Part shown: piece by piece, positions 6,628-8,625 of the stretch
Numbering within the stretch: the stretch's first letter is position 1
Layout: each line of letters starts with the position of its first letter
Source of the DNA: a bacterium
GTDB taxonomy: Bacteria > Oederibacteriota > PGYV01 > DSBP01
NCBI GenBank assembly: GCA_011049465.1
Contig: DSBP01000269.1
Location: 1-8,625 of the forward strand
Direction: 5' to 3'
Length of the DNA: 8,625 nucleotides
Notes under the pieces: generated by a model
Databases searched by the model: none
The model's input: the letters and a program-made list of their open reading frames with translations, nothing else
What the model was told of the DNA's origin: nothing
Position numbers and translations under genes: made by a program

Positions 6628-7750
6628 ATGGAAATTAAGGAAGTTAAGGAAGCGCTTGCAGAAATAGAGGCGCGTTCATCAAAGATAAAGGAGTATCTTT
6701 GAAGTAGATAAAAAGAGCTCGCAAAAGGATGAACTTGAGCAAAAGACACAGGCTCCTGATTTCTGGCTGGATCGCGAGACAGCCAGGGATACTCAGGCAA
6801 AAATCAAGGCATTTGGAAGGGATATAGATAAAAACACGGAAATTCAGGCAGCTCTCAATGATGTAAAAGCAATGCTTGAACTGCTTGCGGCTGAAAAAGA
6901 CGAATCGCTTGAAAAAGAGCTCTACAGGAAGTATTCGGCCCTGCTGGAGCTTCTGGACATGGAAGAGTTCAATCTGATGTTCTGCGGCAAATACGACGTG
7001 AATAACGCCATAGTAACCATACACGCGGGCGCAGGCGGCACTGAAGCGTGCGACTGGGTATCAATGCTGCTCAGGATGTATCTGATGTGGGCTGAGAACA
7101 AGGGGTTTAAAACTGAAATTACCGATGCCATGCCAGGTGATGAGGCCGGTTTGAAGAGTGTTACATTTGAGGTTTTCGGCGATTTTGCTTACGGCCATTT
7201 CAGGGCTGAAAAGGGGATACACAGGCTTGTCAGGATATCGCCCTTTGATTCCAATAAAAGGCGGCACACATCATTTGCTTCCCTTGAGACAATTCCCGAG
7301 CTTGACGACACGATAACCATAGACATTAAAGAGGAGGAGTTAAGGATAGACACTTACAGGGCATCAGGCGCCGGCGGACAGCACGTAAACAAGACCGATT
7401 CAGCCGTGAGGATAACCCACATACCGACAAATACGGTTGTGGCCTGCCAGACACAGCGGTCTCAGATAAAAAACAGGGAGACCGCGATGAAAATCCTAAA
7501 ATCAAAGCTGTTTGTTATTCAGCAGGAGAAGCAGCGCGAGGCGCTTGAGAAGATTGCGGGCGAGAAAAAATCAATGGGCTGGGGCAGCCAGATACGCTCC
7601 TATGTCCTTCACCCCTATAAAATGATAAAGGACCTGCGCACCGGCGTGGAGCGGGGCGATGTTGACAATGTATTGGACGGCGATATTGACATTTATATCC
7701 GCGAATACCTCAAACTGGAGGCGGCCAATGGCCCGAAATCTCGATTTTAA
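6628..7750 (+). CDS. prfB: Peptide chain release factor 2, programmed +1 frameshift
   Basis: The gene is read as 6628-6699 joined to 6701-7750, skipping T6700, which gives 373 residues (E. coli RF2 has 365). The first 24 codons (MEIKEVKEALAEIEARSSKIKEYL) end at an in-frame TGA; after the shift the product continues EVDKKSSQKDELEQ and then APDFW, as in RF2. The downstream frame holds the PCRF region and the release-factor domain. The SPF stop-codon recognition tripeptide is at residues 204-206 and the catalytic GGQ at 249-251, each one residue from the E. coli positions. RF2 enters the ribosomal A site at UGA and UAA and triggers peptide release; the GGQ glutamine is the target of PrmC methylation. 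Low RF2 slows termination at the internal UGA and favours the shift, giving autoregulation. The end overlaps the next gene by 23 bp. A caller that ignores recoding would report a short product from 6872 or a pseudogene. Confidence 0.97.
6688..6702 (+). promoter_or_regulatory. RF2 +1 recoding site
   Basis: AAGGAG (6688-6693), an internal Shine-Dalgarno-like element, is followed by TAT, the slippery CTT (6697-6699) and the in-frame stop TGA (6700-6702). Spacing from the SD element to the slip codon is the same as in E. coli (AGGGGG TAT CTT TGA). The base after TGA is A rather than the C found in E. coli. The stop is codon 25 here and codon 26 in E. coli. Confidence 0.95.
7717..7721 (+). promoter_or_regulatory. 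Ribosome binding site of the 220-residue protein gene
   Basis: GGAGG, 6 bases before the ATG at 7728 and inside the last codons of prfB. It decides the start against an earlier in-frame ATG at 7659, which lies deep in prfB and has no such site. Confidence 0.85.
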
Positions 7751-8390
7751 ACTGAGGTTCGCGTCGCTTCTGCCCGAATTCATCCATCAGTTCCTGATTT
7801 CTCCGGGCATTGAGCAGGATTCAATTACCTGTCTTGAGCTTGAGGATTTGAAGGACGCTCTGCAGGGGTGCGGCGAGCCGGAGCTTGAAGGCATAATGAG
7901 GCTTCTGGATGCCGAGCGTGAAAAAGAGGCTGTTGTGGAGCCGCCTGAAGATATGACAAATGAGGAGAAAAAGGCGAGGCTTGAGAAGATGTCCGAGAAG
8001 CTTGACGCTGAGCTTGAGGCTGTGGATGACGTGCTGTATCACGCGTACACGCCCGCGGAGCTCAAATACATATTTGAGCAGATAATCGACAACGCGGAGC
8101 TTATTTACTCCATTTACAGAAGGCACGCTGACATCAGCCCCGCGCTCGCGATAAATTTCAGCTTTAAAAACGGGATTGAAGCGGGGTTTGTAATTGAGTT
8201 TCAAAGGCTCCCTGAAACTCCCGCCCCCCCTGAGGAGTGCTTTTTACTGCCGATTCTCAACAATATGGTGACGGACGACATAACAGCCTGCGCATACTTT
8301 CTGTCCGAGCCGGAAGAAGAGGAAGAAGCATACGCCGCCCTCACGGACGTGATTGGTGTGTTGAATTTGAAGGAGAATAAAAGCAGTTAA
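7728..8390 (+). CDS. Acidic 220-residue protein of unknown function
   Basis: I do not recognise a family. The start at 7728 has an ideal Shine-Dalgarno site and overlaps the prfB end by 23 bp, so translation is probably coupled to RF2. The N-terminus (MARNLDFKLRFASLLPEFIHQFL) is basic and amphipathic, with no signal peptide or membrane segment. Residues ~32-66 are acidic and helical. Residues ~76-104 are a highly charged probable coiled coil (NEEKKARLEKMSEKLDAELEAV). Residues ~108-133 form another helix (PAELKYIFEQIIDNAELIYSIYRR). The last third looks like an alpha/beta domain (ALAINFSFKNGIEAGFVIEFQRLP), and an acidic run EPEEEEE lies at ~194-200. It is overall strongly acidic and probably cytoplasmic. 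Codon use looks like that of the neighbours, with no sign of transfer. Placement suggests cotranscription with prfB, but a translation role cannot be inferred from position alone. Confidence 0.8.
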   Translation: MARNLDFKLRFASLLPEFIHQFLISPGIEQDSITCLELEDLKDALQGCGEPELEGIMRLLDAEREKEAVVEPPEDMTNEEKKARLEKMSEKLDAELEAVDDVLYHAYTPAELKYIFEQIIDNAELIYSIYRRHADISPALAINFSFKNGIEAGFVIEFQRLPETPAPPEECFLLPILNNMVTDDITACAYFLSEPEEEEEAYAALTDVIGVLNLKENKSS

Positions 8391-8440
8391 AATTTTGAAT
8401 TTGCGCGAATTAATATTTGCGTATTATTATGTATTCGTAG

Positions 8441-8461
8441 AGACGGGCCTTGTGCCCGTCT
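8441..8461. repeat. GC-rich palindrome 50 bp after the last gene
   Basis: AGACGGGC (8441-8448) pairs perfectly with GCCCGTCT (8454-8461) around a 5-base loop CTTGT. No T-tract follows on the plus strand, so this is not a standard intrinsic terminator, although it could slow or stabilise transcript ends. It resembles the short palindromes dispersed between genes in some bacterial genomes. Confidence 0.7.
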
Positions 8462-8490
8462 AAGCGTCTTGTCTTCCTGTATTTGTACTA

Positions 8491-8532
8491 ACTTGCAACT
8501 TGCAACTTGCAACTTGCAAATTGTAAATTGTC
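8491..8532. repeat. 7-bp tandem repeat
   Basis: Four exact copies of ACTTGCA (8491-8518) are followed by two degenerate units, AATTGTA and AATTGTC (8519-8532). The period of 7 would shift a reading frame, which fits a non-coding stretch. The number of copies may vary between strains. Confidence 0.92.
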
Positions 8533-8544
8533 CTGCTTGAGGTG

Positions 8545-8600
8545 GGCCGGGGCAGGCAGCGAAGAAATTTCGCCGATTTACATCGGCGGTGAGCCCGGTC
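8545..8600. other. Segment with nested and competing hairpins
   Basis: GGCCGGG (8545-8551) can pair with CCCGGTC (8594-8600; one G-U) and encloses two hairpins. GCGAA/TTCGC (8559-8563 with 8569-8573) and CGCCGAT/ATCGGCG (8571-8577 with 8582-8588, loop TTAC) share bases 8571-8573, so full versions exclude each other. It could be a structured leader RNA, a dispersed palindromic element or coincidence in GC-rich DNA. I could not match it to a known riboswitch. A frame from about 8531 to the right edge is also open (codons for ISPIYIGGEPGQMQTREWP), so this may instead be coding. Confidence 0.4.
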
Positions 8601-8625
8601 AGATGCAGACTCGTGAATGGCCGCG

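Noticed and set aside
6628..7750. prfB as a pseudogene or sequencing frameshift
   Set aside because: The in-frame TGA sits in the conserved SD-TAT-CTT-TGA recoding context at the expected codon, and the downstream frame is intact with SPF and GGQ.
8441..8461. Intrinsic terminator after the 220-residue protein gene
   Set aside because: The stem is good, but the following bases (AAGCGTCTTG) contain no T-run, so it is listed only as a palindrome.
8491..8532. CRISPR array
   Set aside because: The 7-bp units are contiguous without spacers and no cas gene is present.
8545..8600. FMN riboswitch
   Set aside because: GGGGCAGG and CGGCGGTGAGCCCG superficially recall the FMN aptamer, but the conserved helix order and the remaining conserved segments are missing in the visible sequence.

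Overview
The window is an ordinary-looking bacterial chromosome segment with a few unusual local arrangements. All clear genes are bacterial: a full-length PheT, a ZapA, a prfB with the classic RF2 recoding signal, sigma70-type promoter motifs and Shine-Dalgarno sites. I cannot name the phylum. A flagellar-type FliK/FlhB C-terminal pair, a 7-bp tandem repeat and palindromic intergenic sequence would fit an uncultivated lineage, but that is only an impression. Coding DNA looks moderately G+C rich and the spacers are clearly A+T rich.

Layout. (1) Positions 1-3273, plus strand: a FliK-like protein cut by the left edge, with a perfect 24-bp tandem repeat at that edge. It is coupled by an ATGA overlap to a small protein equivalent to the FlhB C-terminal domain. 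An N-terminally anchored protein with seven ~51-residue repeats, probably a seven-bladed beta-propeller, follows. (2) Positions 3448-6453, minus strand: a tight operon transcribed pheT, a small coiled-coil protein, then zapA. Its promoter near 6502-6530 is very good (TTGACA, 17 bp, AATAAT with extended -10). (3) Positions 6454-6627: an A+T-rich divergent promoter region. (4) Positions 6628-8390, plus strand: prfB (release factor 2) read through a programmed +1 frameshift, overlapping by 23 bp a 220-residue acidic protein I do not recognise. (5) Positions 8391-8625: no certain gene, but a GC-rich palindrome, a 7-bp tandem repeat and a segment able to fold into competing hairpins. An open frame there also runs off the right edge.

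How the genes relate. The FliK-like and FlhB-C-like proteins are the two partners that, in flagellar export, control hook length and the substrate-specificity switch. Here the FlhB part has neither the membrane domain nor the NPTH self-cleavage motif, so it is an accessory paralogue pair like those annotated ylqG/ylqH in Bacillus. The minus-strand operon joins a tRNA synthetase subunit to two probable division factors (ZapA and a ZapB-like coiled coil). pheT is not preceded by pheS, so the alpha subunit must be encoded elsewhere. I found no CRISPR array, transposase, tRNA, rRNA or defence system. The least explained items are the 220-residue protein, the small coiled-coil protein and the right-edge structured segment.
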